This document shows positions 1-10,569 of a stretch of 64,000 bases of DNA, in pieces. The number at the start of each line of letters is the position of its first letter. Position 1 is the stretch's first letter. Source of the DNA: Dermanyssus gallinae (Eukaryota > Arthropoda > Arachnida > Mesostigmata > Dermanyssidae); assembly GCA_003439945.1 (NCBI GenBank), contig QVRM01005394.1:124001-188000 (forward strand), given 5' to 3'. A program made the translations under genes and the position numbers. The notes beneath the pieces are model-generated. The model worked only from the letters and a program-made list of their open reading frames with translations, was not told where the DNA came from and did not search any database.

Positions 1-778
1 CTATGTCCAAGTAAGTCATGTTGCTCATGCTGTATTCTTCAATGTTTTCCTGGTTTCCTTAACTACTAGCGGAGCTGGTCGAATTCGCTTACTAATATGT
101 TTACATATAAGTGGAACTTTTGTGGTTTTTTGTAACAAGAGTTGGCCGCATCGGGGGTTGTTGTGATGCTCGCTCCGTTTCGTTAAGATAATCCGTATGT
201 ATGTGTCTCGTATGTATCGGGAAAAAGAACAGAGGTGAACGGTTTAGATATTTGCTGTTCGACTTTGATAACGATCTGATATTTGTGAATAACCCGTGCA
301 TGGTAAGTTTGTGGTAAAGGTCTTTGCACTGCCGATTTAAATCTACGCACTTAATTTAGGTGACAAAGATTCTTGATAAGGATGACTGATGCATTGCAAT
401 CATCTGTTATGATGTGTCATATATTTAAAAATGTAGTATATTAAAAAAGAACTTAAGATCAATTAACAAGGAACAATTCTTGTAACGAGTGCATATCTGA
501 AGGTAGATTGGCGTTCACCGAGCTTAGCACACTATGTATCGTCAAGGAGCGCTCAATATAAAAGTTTTCGTACGTGTAAAAGTAGTTGCTTCACTATTGC
601 TTCGGATCATTTTTAGTATGTCATTACTGGATAACATGTCGTGTGTCTACCGCCCTTACAAAAGAACAATACCGGTGTTTTATGCTTTGCAGCTAGCCAA
701 CCGGCATCCGCTGAGTAGAGATTGTCTCGTGATACCGGCACGGTCGCACCAACGCAGTGCGTAAATAACCAAACGACC
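1..778 (+). other. 5' region of BTB gene copy A (duplicated)
   Basis: This stretch aligns with 15797-16620 upstream of copy B, so the duplication begins at or before the window edge. A donor-like GTAAGT at 11-16 and an acceptor-like pyrimidine tract ending in CAG at 692 have counterparts in copy B, where the donor is a perfect CAG/GTAAGT (15805). A 5'-UTR intron of about 0.7 kb is therefore possible. In copy A the exon side of the donor reads CAA, which is weaker. No convincing protein is encoded here. Confidence 0.55.
557..564 (+). promoter_or_regulatory. TATA-like box, copy A
   Basis: The motif TATAAAAG lies 222 bases before the start codon, with a matching motif 205 bases before the copy B start. 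It is kept although the surrounding sequence has drifted. If the possible 5'-UTR intron is real, the box would sit inside the intron and would not be the promoter. Confidence 0.35.
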
Positions 779-2068
779 ATGGAAAACGTCATTCAGGAAT
801 TGAGCGACTTAGCATGTCTGCCATGTAAGCTTGTAAGCAAAGACGGCACTACTTACGACGTACCACGAAAAGCTTTGAGTCGATGCCCCTTCTTCGAAGA
901 GGTCTTCGACAAGAAGCCCGAATTGCAGGACACGTTTGTGGACATTTCCGATAACAGCAGTGTAATCTTTCAAGAATTTCTTAAGGGCGTCGAGTGCAGC
1001 CGCATCGATGATGTCTTTGAAATAATGGCGTTTGCCTGCAAAATCGAGTGGGAAGTCTTTCAGGCGTACTGCGCTCGGGCAGCGAATGATATCGTTGTGC
1101 CAGACGAAATTTTAGCGGACACCATCATCAGTGTCGTTGGAGCTCTTGTGCGATTTCTGCCAGTACGCACATCGGTGCAGTATGCCCGTTTAGTGGACAA
1201 ATGTTGCCGGAACGACGATGTGTTGCGATGCCGCCTGTTCGAGTCAGTGAAGACCATAGTTTACAAGCGAAAGACGGTGGCATACGCCCCACTAGATATT
1301 CCATTCTTCAAACAAGAAGCCACTGTCGCTCTCATGGAAAATATTCAGGGACAGAACATTACGGCGATCCTTCATGAAGGTGAATGGTTGCCTGTCAATC
1401 TGTTCGGCAGTCAATTCTGCCCATTCGAGGCTCAAGTAAAAAGATTCCACTTGTCGCTGGGGCGATACGTGGTATACCAGACGTCTAGCGGTCGCGTGCT
1501 CACGAAGGATCTCCTGTCTGACGCCTGCCCTAAGATCATCTTCGGGACCTCTAAATTTTTCAGTTCGCGATGCAGTCAACTACTCGTAATCTCTAAGGAT
1601 GAAACGACCAACCGAGAAGAGCTGTTCGAATGGAACGACCAGACACGAGAGTTTGTTTTGAAGTTTTCCCATCCAAAATGGGAGCTCATAAGCGCTCACC
1701 ACGACACCGCCGGGCATCTTATCGTTGTGCTCCAAGACGAGTTCGTGATCAATGTTACAACGGAAAGAAGTGTTGCTGTTAAACCTGGAGAGCGTTATGG
1801 CACGGACTATCCCGATGGTTGTATATGCGTTGTAGATGATCACGAATACACAATTAGGCCGCTTGGCGGTGAAGAACCGAGTGAAACGGGCCAGAACAAA
1901 GTCGCTCATATCGGGTACAACATATTGGGAACCTGGTTTGTTAAGGAGGGCGCTTACGAAACAATTTCATGCCGACGCAAAGACACTATGGTATCTGGCA
2001 ATCGCACAGGCCAGAAGAGCAACCTTCATGGAGAAGTAATTGCCGTCAGCGATTTCCTTTTGGTTTGA
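779..2068 (+). CDS. BTB/POZ-fold protein, copy A (429 aa)
   Basis: An intact single-exon reading frame. Residues about 15-85 resemble a BTB/Skp1 fold: a basic strand ending in KDG, then DVPRKAL, a hydrophobic helix and FLKGVEC. Residues about 90-190 are helical and occupy the place of a BACK linker. Residues about 195-429 are rich in beta-strand patterns with repeated aromatic and Gly positions, perhaps a degenerate propeller, but no kelch repeat can be assigned. No signal peptide or membrane segment is seen, so a cytoplasmic or nuclear protein is likely. BTB-BACK proteins often recruit substrates to cullin-3 ligases; that role is inference only. The start at 779 has a good ACCATGG context and matches the only possible Met in copy B, which has an in-frame TAG at 16558-16560. 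Residues 94-247 are nearly identical to copy B, while the first 93 differ at about 19 positions. Confidence 0.8.
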   Translation: MENVIQELSDLACLPCKLVSKDGTTYDVPRKALSRCPFFEEVFDKKPELQDTFVDISDNSSVIFQEFLKGVECSRIDDVFEIMAFACKIEWEVFQAYCARAANDIVVPDEILADTIISVVGALVRFLPVRTSVQYARLVDKCCRNDDVLRCRLFESVKTIVYKRKTVAYAPLDIPFFKQEATVALMENIQGQNITAILHEGEWLPVNLFGSQFCPFEAQVKRFHLSLGRYVVYQTSSGRVLTKDLLSDACPKIIFGTSKFFSSRCSQLLVISKDETTNREELFEWNDQTREFVLKFSHPKWELISAHHDTAGHLIVVLQDEFVINVTTERSVAVKPGERYGTDYPDGCICVVDDHEYTIRPLGGEEPSETGQNKVAHIGYNILGTWFVKEGAYETISCRRKDTMVSGNRTGQKSNLHGEVIAVSDFLLV

Positions 2069-2108
2069 TATTATACATTCAGAGAGGTGCCATGTGAGTG
2101 ACCTGGTA

Positions 2109-2114
2109 AATAAA
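2109..2114 (+). terminator. Poly(A) signal AATAAA, copy A
   Basis: AATAAA lies 41 bases after the stop codon of copy A and is followed by an A-run. At the aligned site in copy B (about 17983) the hexamer is destroyed, leaving ACTAAA. Copy B may use another signal or be expressed differently. Confidence 0.5.
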
Positions 2115-2522
2115 AAACCATAGCGTTAAAAAAAAATCTTACCCATCCTTAACATAAATCAGACGACGACGAATAGTGTTTGAAAACGAGCTCTGAGGCG
2201 AAACGACGGTAGGATGGGTGTTTTACAGAGCGAGCACCACGAAAAAAAAATGCGCCTAATTTAAAATGCGACTACGTTTTTTGTCAATAAAAGAGTGCAC
2301 CTCTGCCATCATTGCATTGTTGCGACGTTGTCGTTTATATATGAGTAAGCAGACCCCGTGGCTTGTAATAGCCGTAAGTTTAAGGCATAGCCCGGTATAT
2401 ATAAATATATTGTAAGGGTCATAGGTTATCGGCTCATACTATAACTAACATAATCGAAAAGGATTTGCAAGTGGATACAAACGAAGTTACAAAAGTTTTC
2501 GATTTTCACCGAACGTAATATG
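2115..2522. other. 3' flank of copy A, duplicated, no gene
   Basis: This stretch aligns with about 17990-18415 in copy B, including a block with CAGACGACGACGAATAG. No open reading frame or structural RNA is recognised. It ends where a transposon terminus beginning CAGGGTGG starts. Confidence 0.6.
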
Positions 2523-4740
2523 CAGGGTGGGCCATAATCACGGCAACATCTTTAAGAGGTCTTTATAAACGACATCAGAAAGAAGCATGGCAAACATTTG
2601 ATTCAAACGCTCTTTTACTGATCATAAAAGGGGGTATAATATCATTCACAACATGTACACAAATTAGTTTATTGCACAAATTTGCATCACAACAATTTTA
2701 GCTCTCATTGGTTCAATTGCTTCACAAGTCTCCATGTATACAGATGCGACACTTTACCGTTGATAGTCTGGGTTGGAGGCCTAATGACAAACCCTGCCCG
2801 ACTCGACGTAGCTTGAATTTCCAACATTACGTCAAACAATTCCTCGTTTTTAATCAGGCTGTCTTATGCCAGCTTATTAAACAGCCCGGCCACGGATTTA
2901 AGCTCGAGGACGACACCGCTTTTCAACCCTTCATAGAAAGCGACGCTGCATTCCTTCCAGAAATCCAAGATCACTCATTCTTGGATGGTTCTACACCTGG
3001 CATCCACACATTAATAGTGGCACAACATGTGATGTGTACAGTTTTAAATAGATAGAAGCACTTCTTACAACAAACGCACGAAGTATCCAGTTGTGCAAAA
3101 GTGAACATTTTGCGGCAACATGTGTAACCTACTCAGTGATTTCTTTTTGCCAAGGACGTCGAGAAACGTACACCAAGATCTTTCGCATACTTCATTTTTG
3201 TCAGAACTTGGCCGTCTAACACGTAGTTATGCTTAGTAATTCGAAAACCAAAATCCAGTACTCCATACTTGTGGGCGGGTACTTTTATACTCATCTTCGA
3301 TGACCGTACAACGCAGCCGTTTAGTACACATTGTAGCACGTTCGCATAACTATCATCGCGAACAGGCATATAAGCTTGATGGCATCGGCGGATATGGTTT
3401 AACCTGACCGATAAAAAACGTAAACAAGAGGCTTCTTTAAGAACGCTACCTTCTCTCGATAATGCCACCCCGCCTTTCACTCTGAAAGTCCAATCCCTCA
3501 AAAAATCAGAAATACACTGTGTAATCGCAGTTGATGACGTCTACGGGGAGTCTCACACTAATCCATCGGCCTGCGTGGCGGAAGAACATAAGCAAACAAT
3601 CGGTGGTCGACCGGCCCTTGCAGTAGGCAAACTGCGTGCCGCTCAGCAGATTCTGTTGCTCAGGACTGCTCAGGATTGCAGAGCAGACGATTGTCTCTAG
3701 AACCTTGCATGTCACCGCTGTGAGGGAGACAGCGCGCTTGTTGGCTGGGTCAGTCTTGGCCCCACTTTTGTGGACAGGAGCAAACCAAGGCTTGCGATAG
3801 AGCGATGGTACACGTCGTTCCTCTAGTGACCTTCGGAAGATCTTGCTTAGGGGATATGCCACGGATATTGCTGCCCACTTGGGGAACAGAGCGGGGAGCA
3901 ATTTCAGAAACTGAATGATCAATCTTCTTCTATTTTCAGAAACTGGCTGATTAAGGCTTTGGAGCACCTTAAATACCCGTTCCCCTGATGCATCCACATC
4001 GGTGACCTGTTGGGTGTTAGCGGGGCATAGGACAGAAGAGAGCGGTGTGATGGGAGTAGAGTTCAGGTATGTTCCTTCGAACTGGTCACAAAGCAGGTCA
4101 GCTTTCCGTCGATCATCAATGATCCGTTGATCTGAATTAATGAGAACAGATAGATCGTCCTTTAGGTGAAGAGTTGAAGCATACAAAAAAACGAGCAACA
4201 TCTACGGATTCTGCTGGTAGTTCTCGATCGACGTTAAGTGGCAGCAAAAGTTGGATGCTGAGATGATCACTGGAGACTGGGCACGGTACAAGATGGATGT
4301 CTAACTCATCTAGGATATTGTCTGTGCAGAGAACGACGCCGAGCAGGTTGCCACTAACGGGCTTGGTTGTATAGAGAACCAATTGACCAAGCGAGTTGAA
4401 AACGCAGAACTCTAGAAGACACCTTTCGCGAGGCACTGCGCGTGGATTACATACACTTCCGTGCATCCCAGTTAAAGTGCGGTGCGTTGAGGCCGCCAAC
4501 CAATATCACCGGATGATCTACGTTACATAAACTATCAAGTTGCTCAACGAGGGCTTCCATAGGAGGTGAGATTCTGAGTAGCGCCTTCCGTACCAGAGGA
4601 GCATATTGTGGCTAATCTTACAATCGTGGCAGCATTCTCCCCCAAACTACTGTTGGTCGCAGGTGGGAAACATCAAGTTTATCCTATTGCTCGCGAAGGG
4701 CTTGCTTTAGCTTAGCCATTTTTTTCCAATATGAAAGCTG
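2523..4740 (-). mobile_element. Tc1/mariner-type relic, split by a LINE
   Basis: The left end CAGGGTGGGCCATAATCACG matches the copy B element starting at 18416 (CAGGGTGGGTCATAAATACG) and, inverted, the end of the element near 5710-5738. At about 4636-4740 the minus strand encodes the same transposase C terminus found in copy B at 18541-18652 (key words QWDKLD, RPTVD in copy B). Between them lies a minus-strand LINE that copy B lacks, so the transposon was cut by a later insertion. The transposase is not functional. Confidence 0.65.
2700..4640 (-). mobile_element. Decayed jockey/CR1-like LINE, ORF2 remnant
   Basis: Read leftwards, 4499-4137 gives the end of an endonuclease domain with the SDH motif (CPVSSDHLSIQ). 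4201-3506 gives the start of a reverse transcriptase, with PVHKSGAKTDPANKRAVSL, LLSGTQFAYCKGRST and later VDVINCDYT. 3501-2708 gives the RT thumb and C terminus (YVLDGQVL, KDLGVRFS, then in shifted frames LKLYTSHVVPLLMCGC). Frameshifts and stops separate the pieces and the catalytic YADD block is missing. Order and spacing match a jockey- or CR1-type element. It sits inside a DNA-transposon relic and is absent from copy B, so it should postdate the duplication. Confidence 0.75.
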
Positions 4741-4903
4741 CTTTTAGGCACGCGGATTTAAGAGGTTTCGGCAGCCGTTCCTAATTTGCTATATTTTAAT
4801 GGAATTCGCATAGTTATTTAGTTTGGAAATATCATTGCAGATTCCAGTTTACTTTATGTACAACAAGGTTCGATTTCATACATTAAGTATTGCCTTATCC
4901 ATC

Positions 4904-5060
4904 TCTAGTTCCTCCAAATGTCTACTATGACTTCGTCAGGCGCGTGCTGACATATTTTTCACTTTATAAGCTAGTACGCGAGTGTATGCTCTACGTACAT
5001 ACTTTTCATTTCCGCTTTTCGTTAGATTGCAAGCCGTGCGGCTCTCTAAGGCGTTTTAAG
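4904..5060 (+). repeat. Local duplicate of 6293-6446
   Basis: From TAGTTCCTC through TGCAAG..GTGCGGCT the block is repeated about 1.4 kb downstream with moderate divergence. Copy B has neither at the aligned place. A small protein (4890-5093) overlaps it but has no counterpart and is not called. Confidence 0.6.
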
Positions 5061-5309
5061 TTTGCTTTTGATGAATTCGACACGAAAAAATAGGCGCCTA
5101 CATTAGGTAAAATGTTTTTTAATAAAACTACACCTGTGGCTGCGTGAAAGAGTGGTTGGCCACAACTATGGTATGAGTCAGAATATCGGCAATCGCCAGA
5201 TTTTCCAGATGTTCATCGACCTACCGTGGCGGCAAAAAAAACATGGCGGCTAAATTTTATCGACAATAAATTTTAGAAGCCATTGTACACACAAAGCACA
5301 TAACTACCT

Positions 5310-5634
5310 CAAGGAACGACCGAACGCGTTCCAGCAGGACGGGAAACCTGCTCACGTGGACAAAACCGTGCGGGAGTGCTGCACGGAACACCTGACTTTT
5401 CGACAAGTCGGAGTGGCAGCCGCAGAGCCCGAAGCTTAACCCCATGGAAATTTCTGTGTGTGGGATTTTGAGAGCCGCTCTTGATATGACTCGAATCCAA
5501 ACTTTAAACGAGCACAAGCAAGCTCTTCGCAAGTAGTGGGACAAACTTGACGTCTCCTACATGTAACCAACAGTCGATCGCGTTTTTGCGAGGAGATCGC
5601 GGGCCTGTGTGAAAAAAAAAGTAGAATATTTGAG

Positions 5635-5676
<42 letters not shown>

Positions 5677-5740
5677 TTTCCCTCAATAACCAAGTAAAAG
5701 TGAGCTCTCAATAATGATGCCGTAATTATGGCCCACATTG
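5310..5740 (+). mobile_element. Tc1/mariner-type transposase C-terminal relic
   Basis: The plus strand reads QQDGKPAHVDKTVRE, the second-aspartate region of an IS630/Tc1/mariner DDE domain. After a 1-base shift it reads SEWQPQSPKLNPMEISV, the third acidic region; families normally have SPDLNP, so an Asp has become Lys. The C terminus follows (IQTLNEHKQALRK, KLDVSY, PTVDRVF) with two internal stops. A terminus ending near 5738 (GTAATTATGGCCCAC) is the inverted counterpart of the CAGGGTGGGCC end at 2523. A (TA)n array at 5637-5668 interrupts it. Inactive. Confidence 0.75.
5637..5668. repeat. (TA)n microsatellite
   Basis: A pure TA run of about 30 bases followed by a T-run, located within the transposon relic ending near 5738. 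Confidence 0.95.
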
Positions 5741-5964
5741 TATTTGTTGCGCGCCAAGTAGGCGTCTCTAGCCTGGTGTGAGTCAATGTTTATTGAAGTT
5801 ATACACGTTATTTAAAAATATTTAGTCTGCCTACGTCAAGCTTAATTTAAGTGGAAGCATCGGGTGATCCACACATATCGCTAAAACTGGAGCTGTATAT
5901 GTAATTATAAGCAGTAAATCATTAAGTACGAATGAGCGGGTGATCCAATTTGCTCGTTTTTTTG

Positions 5965-6290
5965 CTTTTTGTTGTACATTGCATCACAATATTTTTGCCT
6001 GTTTCCTCCCCAGAATTAAAACAAAGAAGCCAAAGTGTTTTAGCTAATTTATCGGCATATAGCGGTCTTTGTGAGCTCTTTGTACTCCGATTTGTATGCA
6101 GATAATTGCTACCCAACGCCTGGCTATTTAACACTGCTGCCTACTCCAGGTTGTATAAGTTACTTGTCTGGTATGACTTTTCTTTGACACTTTATTGACG
6201 CTAAGCTTGCCTTGGCTATTGTTAGACTAAGAACATAACCTTTATACTACGCTATATTTTCGCTATACTATATTTAGTATAGTAAGCATT
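5965..6290. repeat. Duplicated block (matches 18872-19215)
   Basis: Matching words such as GTTGTACATTG, TGTATGCAGATAA, TGACGCTAAGCT and GCCTATTGTTAGACTAAG (with small changes) occur in the same order in copy B. No gene is seen. This marks the downstream extent of the well-conserved part of the duplication. Confidence 0.65.
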
Positions 6291-6292
6291 TA

Positions 6293-6446
6293 TAGTTCCT
6301 CTAATTGTCTATTATGTTTTGGCTATCCGCGTGTTGGCATATTGTTCACTTTATAGGCTAATGCACAAGTGTATGTTCCACGCACAGACGTTTTGTATCC
6401 GTTTTTCGTTCGATTGCAAGAAGTGCGGCTTTCTGGGGCATTACAT
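6293..6446 (+). repeat. Local duplicate of 4904-5060
   Basis: Second member of the local pair described at 4904. It directly abuts the block shared with copy B. Confidence 0.55.
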
Positions 6447-7195
6447 CAAAGGATGTTGTTTTGCGCCGGCAAAGGCACTCAGTGCTAGTTTATAACAAGC
6501 AGTCTACCAGAATTTGATCGTGGATGCGGTGCTCAGATTGCGAGGGTCACTTTTGTAACAGGTTCTTCAACAAACAATAATTAAAAACAATTTAATTGCC
6601 AAAATTGAAATATTAGCAATAAACTATTTTTGACGCCCTGATAACCAAAATTTGGACGTTCGTAATGGTCCAAGTTGCTTTGGCACGATATCGTCTAAAT
6701 GCATCTATCGTTATCGTGTTCTCGTTACTGGATTTTATAAAGGCTTTCTCCAGTAAAGGTATGTAGGTAGCACTAGGACAATGCTAACTACGTTCAACAA
6801 ATACAACCAGCAAGGTTGGGGCTCGAACGTGCGATTGCTTTGCTAATCATGGCTGCCATAGCGACGCCCCCGTTTCGAAGTGTATGTCAGCCCCCGCTAA
6901 ACCGCCGCCACAAGTCCCCCGAATAACAGTATGTGCACATAATTTGCTAACATAATCGGCTGTTTGTGTGTTTTATTATATTGTGTGTAGTTTATTGATA
7001 ATATTACACAACCTAGCAAAGCCATAGATACGTTCAAAATGTGGTACCGCGTATTGAACGGAAAGTTAGACCCGGTTATACCGTTCCTCATGTTCCACTT
7101 TTGACACTCACCATACGGACAGAAGGAAAACGTTGATATGCTTAAACGGCACAAGCTGCGCGCAAGCCCACCTCGTGGTACATACATGCAAAACA
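6420..7195. repeat. Block repeated at about 14330-15226
   Basis: Shared words, with changes, include GTGCTAGTTTATAAC, AGCAGTC.ACCAGA, ATTGAACGGAA and CTCGTGGTACATACATGC, in the same order and strand in both places. Spacing differs because of indels. No protein is supported. A tRNA-like B-box (GTTCGAGCCCC on the minus strand near 6815-6830) suggests that part of it may derive from a SINE. Confidence 0.55.
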
Positions 7196-7489
7196 ATGGT
7201 AAGCATACATAGTTAACTTTCCAAACAAAACTGTTTATTTTACTAGCTCCTTTGACTTCTATTAATTGGTGTAAGCAATAATTATCAATGTTAGTAATGC
7301 TCTCGACTTACTTAGTATTTTTCTATTTAGTTTTACTTTGGAAATGAGATTAAAATCAACTAGATTTTACACCGAGAAAGCTGGCCGGAAATCGCTTTTC
7401 AAAATGTGCTGTTGCGAAAAAACGATTTGCTCGACAGAGATACCGGACATACCGAATGTACCATGTCTATGTCCAGGCAAGCATCTCTC

Positions 7490-7600
7490 CCTGCGCCTCG
7501 CGACCGGAGAAGACTCATAGGTGCGCGGGTTCGAGCTCCACCGTTGCACATTTGTATCTATAGGGGCCCGTCTGTGAAGCATTGCGAGACAAACACCTCT
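7490..7600 (+). mobile_element. tRNA-derived SINE, family 2 (partial)
   Basis: CCTCGCGACCGG, then GCGGGTTCGAGCTCCACCG (a B-box), then TTGCACATTTGTAT and GAAGCATTGCGA. The same order occurs in reverse at 28061-28205 and 35304-35430. The 3' end seen in those copies (ending CCGTGGACGTTAAAT) is missing here. Confidence 0.65.
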
Positions 7601-7889
7601 TCAAGCATATGTTCTGGTGATACCAAGTAGTGCTGCATAATAGTGCTCTTTTTAAACTATCTTTTCATCGGTCTGTTCTAAATGCCAGCCCACCAGTAAA
7701 CGCTTTAGAAAGTTCATATTGCTAGAGTTCCTCTTGATAGCTGTGGTACTGTTTTACTTCAGCGTCGGCCTGAAGTCGGTATTTATCAATCAGGTAAGGT
7801 GTTCGGTAAAAGTATCTGCATCGTTAAAGTGGCTAGCCTGTTTGACAAAAAGTCCTTAATCTTATCAAAATCTTTAAAATGTTGTGCAC
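7601..7889. other. No feature seen
   Basis: Unique AT-rich sequence between a SINE and a LINE fragment; nothing assignable. Confidence 0.5.
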
Positions 7890-8153
7890 TTAAATAAAGT
7901 GCGAGCGTGAGTGCAAAAACAGCAAGTGGCACCATACATTAGGTCTCACTTTGGTTCTAAAAAGTCTCATAGCGACCTCGATGTCTGCTTCCCCCAAATT
8001 AACACGAAGCATAATTGCTGCCGCGCTTTTACTTTCTGTTCTTCTAAGTGACTTGTGAATGCTAATCGTGGTTAAAGTTTCTCCCAAGTAATTCAAATAA
8101 TCAATTAGTTGCAGGTTTTTGTTGTCAATTCGAATGTGTTCATCGTTGGCCAC
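7890..8153 (-). pseudogene. LINE reverse transcriptase thumb fragment
   Basis: An 87-codon open segment reads IDYLNYLGETLT, then KSAAAIMLRVN and AMRLFRTKVRPNVW. This is the region after the RT palm in jockey/I-type elements, where YLG is followed by repeated helices and K..PIATYG. The same layout is seen at 23841-24191. Truncated on both sides; not functional. Confidence 0.55.
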
Positions 8154-10391
8154 TGGAATTGTTTTCCTTCCTAACTAAATAGTAGAATTTTTGTCATTGT
8201 CGCGCTTAGAGTAAGCCTGTTTGGCTTTAACCAATCGGAAAATGATTATAGATCATTTTAGGTGCGCGCCTGCCCGTTCCGGCAAGATCAACTTTTTTCG
8301 GTGTACTTGTGCTAACATGCTAACTTGCATGTGTCTTCAGGCAACGGTGTGATTTATATTACCTCCGAAAATGCGAGACAGCAATTCCGTGTACTTGACT
8401 TATGGAACCGTGATGAATAACATCAACAGATATGTGAATGTGTGTTTCTTTTTACGCGCAATATGTAAACCAATCATTGGTTAATAAAGTTAATTAACTG
8501 TTGCTGCAACATCATCCGCGCAAAATGTGCGCGTGACTCATTAATTGCTTAACACCCTACTTAGTCCAGATTAACATAACGTATGAATACAAATTGGCTA
8601 GTAATGTTTAATTCGTATCCTAATATTACAATCGCCTCAAACTATTGTTGAAAGGAAATCACGAGAGACGCAACGAAAAGCAGTTTTAAGATCTACAAAA
8701 GCAGTTCATGTTATTTGGTTGCTCTTAAAACCGTTTTATATGTAGCGTACAATTTATTTTAAAACTGTCAGTCTTCCTGGTGGGCCCCCATTCTTTCTGC
8801 TGTTATACGATTTCGACATCAGTCATAAAATTGAGTGACAAATAATACGGTCAGTATCTTGTAGATGACACTACCTAAGTCGATACATCCGTAATTCTGT
8901 GGGTCAATAGGGTCCTTACGCCTACGTCTGTACGCCCGGACGCCAATTTTTACGGACCCTTCCTTTGTTTATGAAGCCACTAAACAGATTCGTGAGCACT
9001 GGTCCTATGTGTGGTATTGCCGCTCTCCGAATCATAGACGCCTGCCTCGGGGCATGGAACTTTATTATTCGCTTTGCTTTCGACGGCCGCGCGTACTTCC
9101 TCTGCTGTGGAACGTCTCGTACGTGTCGGCCTTCGGCTAACGGATCGGCAGATTTCCATAATCAGTTTAACGGTCTTTCATTAAAAGTAAAACATCTTTG
9201 AACAGTATTCAAGCACTCCCGACGAACGGTTTTGGGTCGCTTCCCGAAAGCCTACTAGAAAAGTTAGTACCATCCATAAACATTAACCCGATGTTCGTGA
9301 AGAATTTGAAGTAAAAATTTCGCTTACATTTTATTAAATACATATCATCAGTTGGTACACGAGAGAGCTTAAAGAGAGGCTCAAGAGACATTGCAGGATC
9401 TCTATTTTTGAAAGCCTAGCTGGAGACAATTTTTTCCCTTAAGCTAGCCATTGGAAATGTTCGATGGCTTTCAGCGATTTTTCCCATTATGCCGGTATAC
9501 TTGCGTTTTGTATCGAACAAACAATTGTCTCGAAATTCTACATTTTGAAAAAATTATGTATATTGGACAGCTCTATTAGTTAAACACCTCTTCGTGCTTC
9601 ACGCCACTTCTAAGCAAAGTAATTGGCCTCCCTCTATTCGACTAGAAAGATGCGTTGCTGTAACTGAGCACCTAAAATCTGTTCATCGAATTTCTACATA
9701 TATGTATTTATGCAAGTTGCTATACATAAACTTTGGCCAAATCCACACTACCACAAAAGCGCATCTTCAACCACGCCATCAAGAAATCTATGCGTAGGGC
9801 CAGCATCTGGTAACAGGATAAATAGTTAGATCATATGAATTTTGTAGTTGCGTATTTTGAGTTCTCAGGCGCATCATCTAAGCGCCATTCTTATTCGTAC
9901 CTCAGAAAAAAACTCTAAAACTATACATTCATCTAATAGGTAAGTATGCATTTTAAATAATATGTTATGTATAAAGGAAAAAAGCAATTTGAAATAACCA
10001 TCCATATTATTAATTTTACTAACCATCCATATTACTAATTTTACGTGCGAAGGCTGGACGAGGGCAATTCATGGCTGAAAAATGCTTGATTAGGCCATTT
10101 ACCGGAGCAGCAATTAGGTAAATCAAACGTAAAATATGCCTCAGATACCCTCGTAGCATCCTGTATTATGAGAAATTGTATGAAATCAGGGGCTATGTGA
10201 ACTCAAAAGAGATTTTTTCGCCAATGTATGCTGTGTGCAGTTATATGTGTAGTTAAAATGTCTGACCACAACGTCGTAGCCGGGACGCCGTAGAGGTAAA
10301 GTGTCAAGCCCAGTTTCACTTTACCATATGTTTGCTTTAGGTGTTGCACGTAGAATTTTGTCCTATATTATTCATATATAAATAAATAACA

Positions 10392-10394
<3 letters not shown>
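8154..10394. other. Long stretch without recognisable genes
   Basis: AT-rich unique sequence with only short open segments. The only structure found is about 9120-9165, which matches 19695-19742 (TCGGCCTT..GGCAGATTTC) and is a colinear anchor of the A/B duplication. A short direct repeat (CCATCCATATTA.TAATTTTAC) occurs at about 9998-10045. Confidence 0.5.

Positions 10395-10450
<56 letters not shown>
10395..10450. repeat. (TA)n microsatellite
   Basis: Perfect TA run of over 50 bases, about 120 bases before the foldback element. Confidence 0.97.
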
Positions 10451-10452
<2 letters not shown>

Positions 10453-10569
10453 GTTATTTATTTCATATTCTGCACCGCATTTTAGCTAAAAAAAGCTTTC
10501 TCCCCATGATCTTAAACAAATACGCCTTTCAAATACATCTAAAATGTCCAAAAACAGAATTTGTATATA

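Noticed and set aside
722..778. Upstream extension of BTB copy A by 19 codons
   Set aside because: It would need a TTG start, and copy B has an in-frame stop at 16558-16560 with no Met before 16621.
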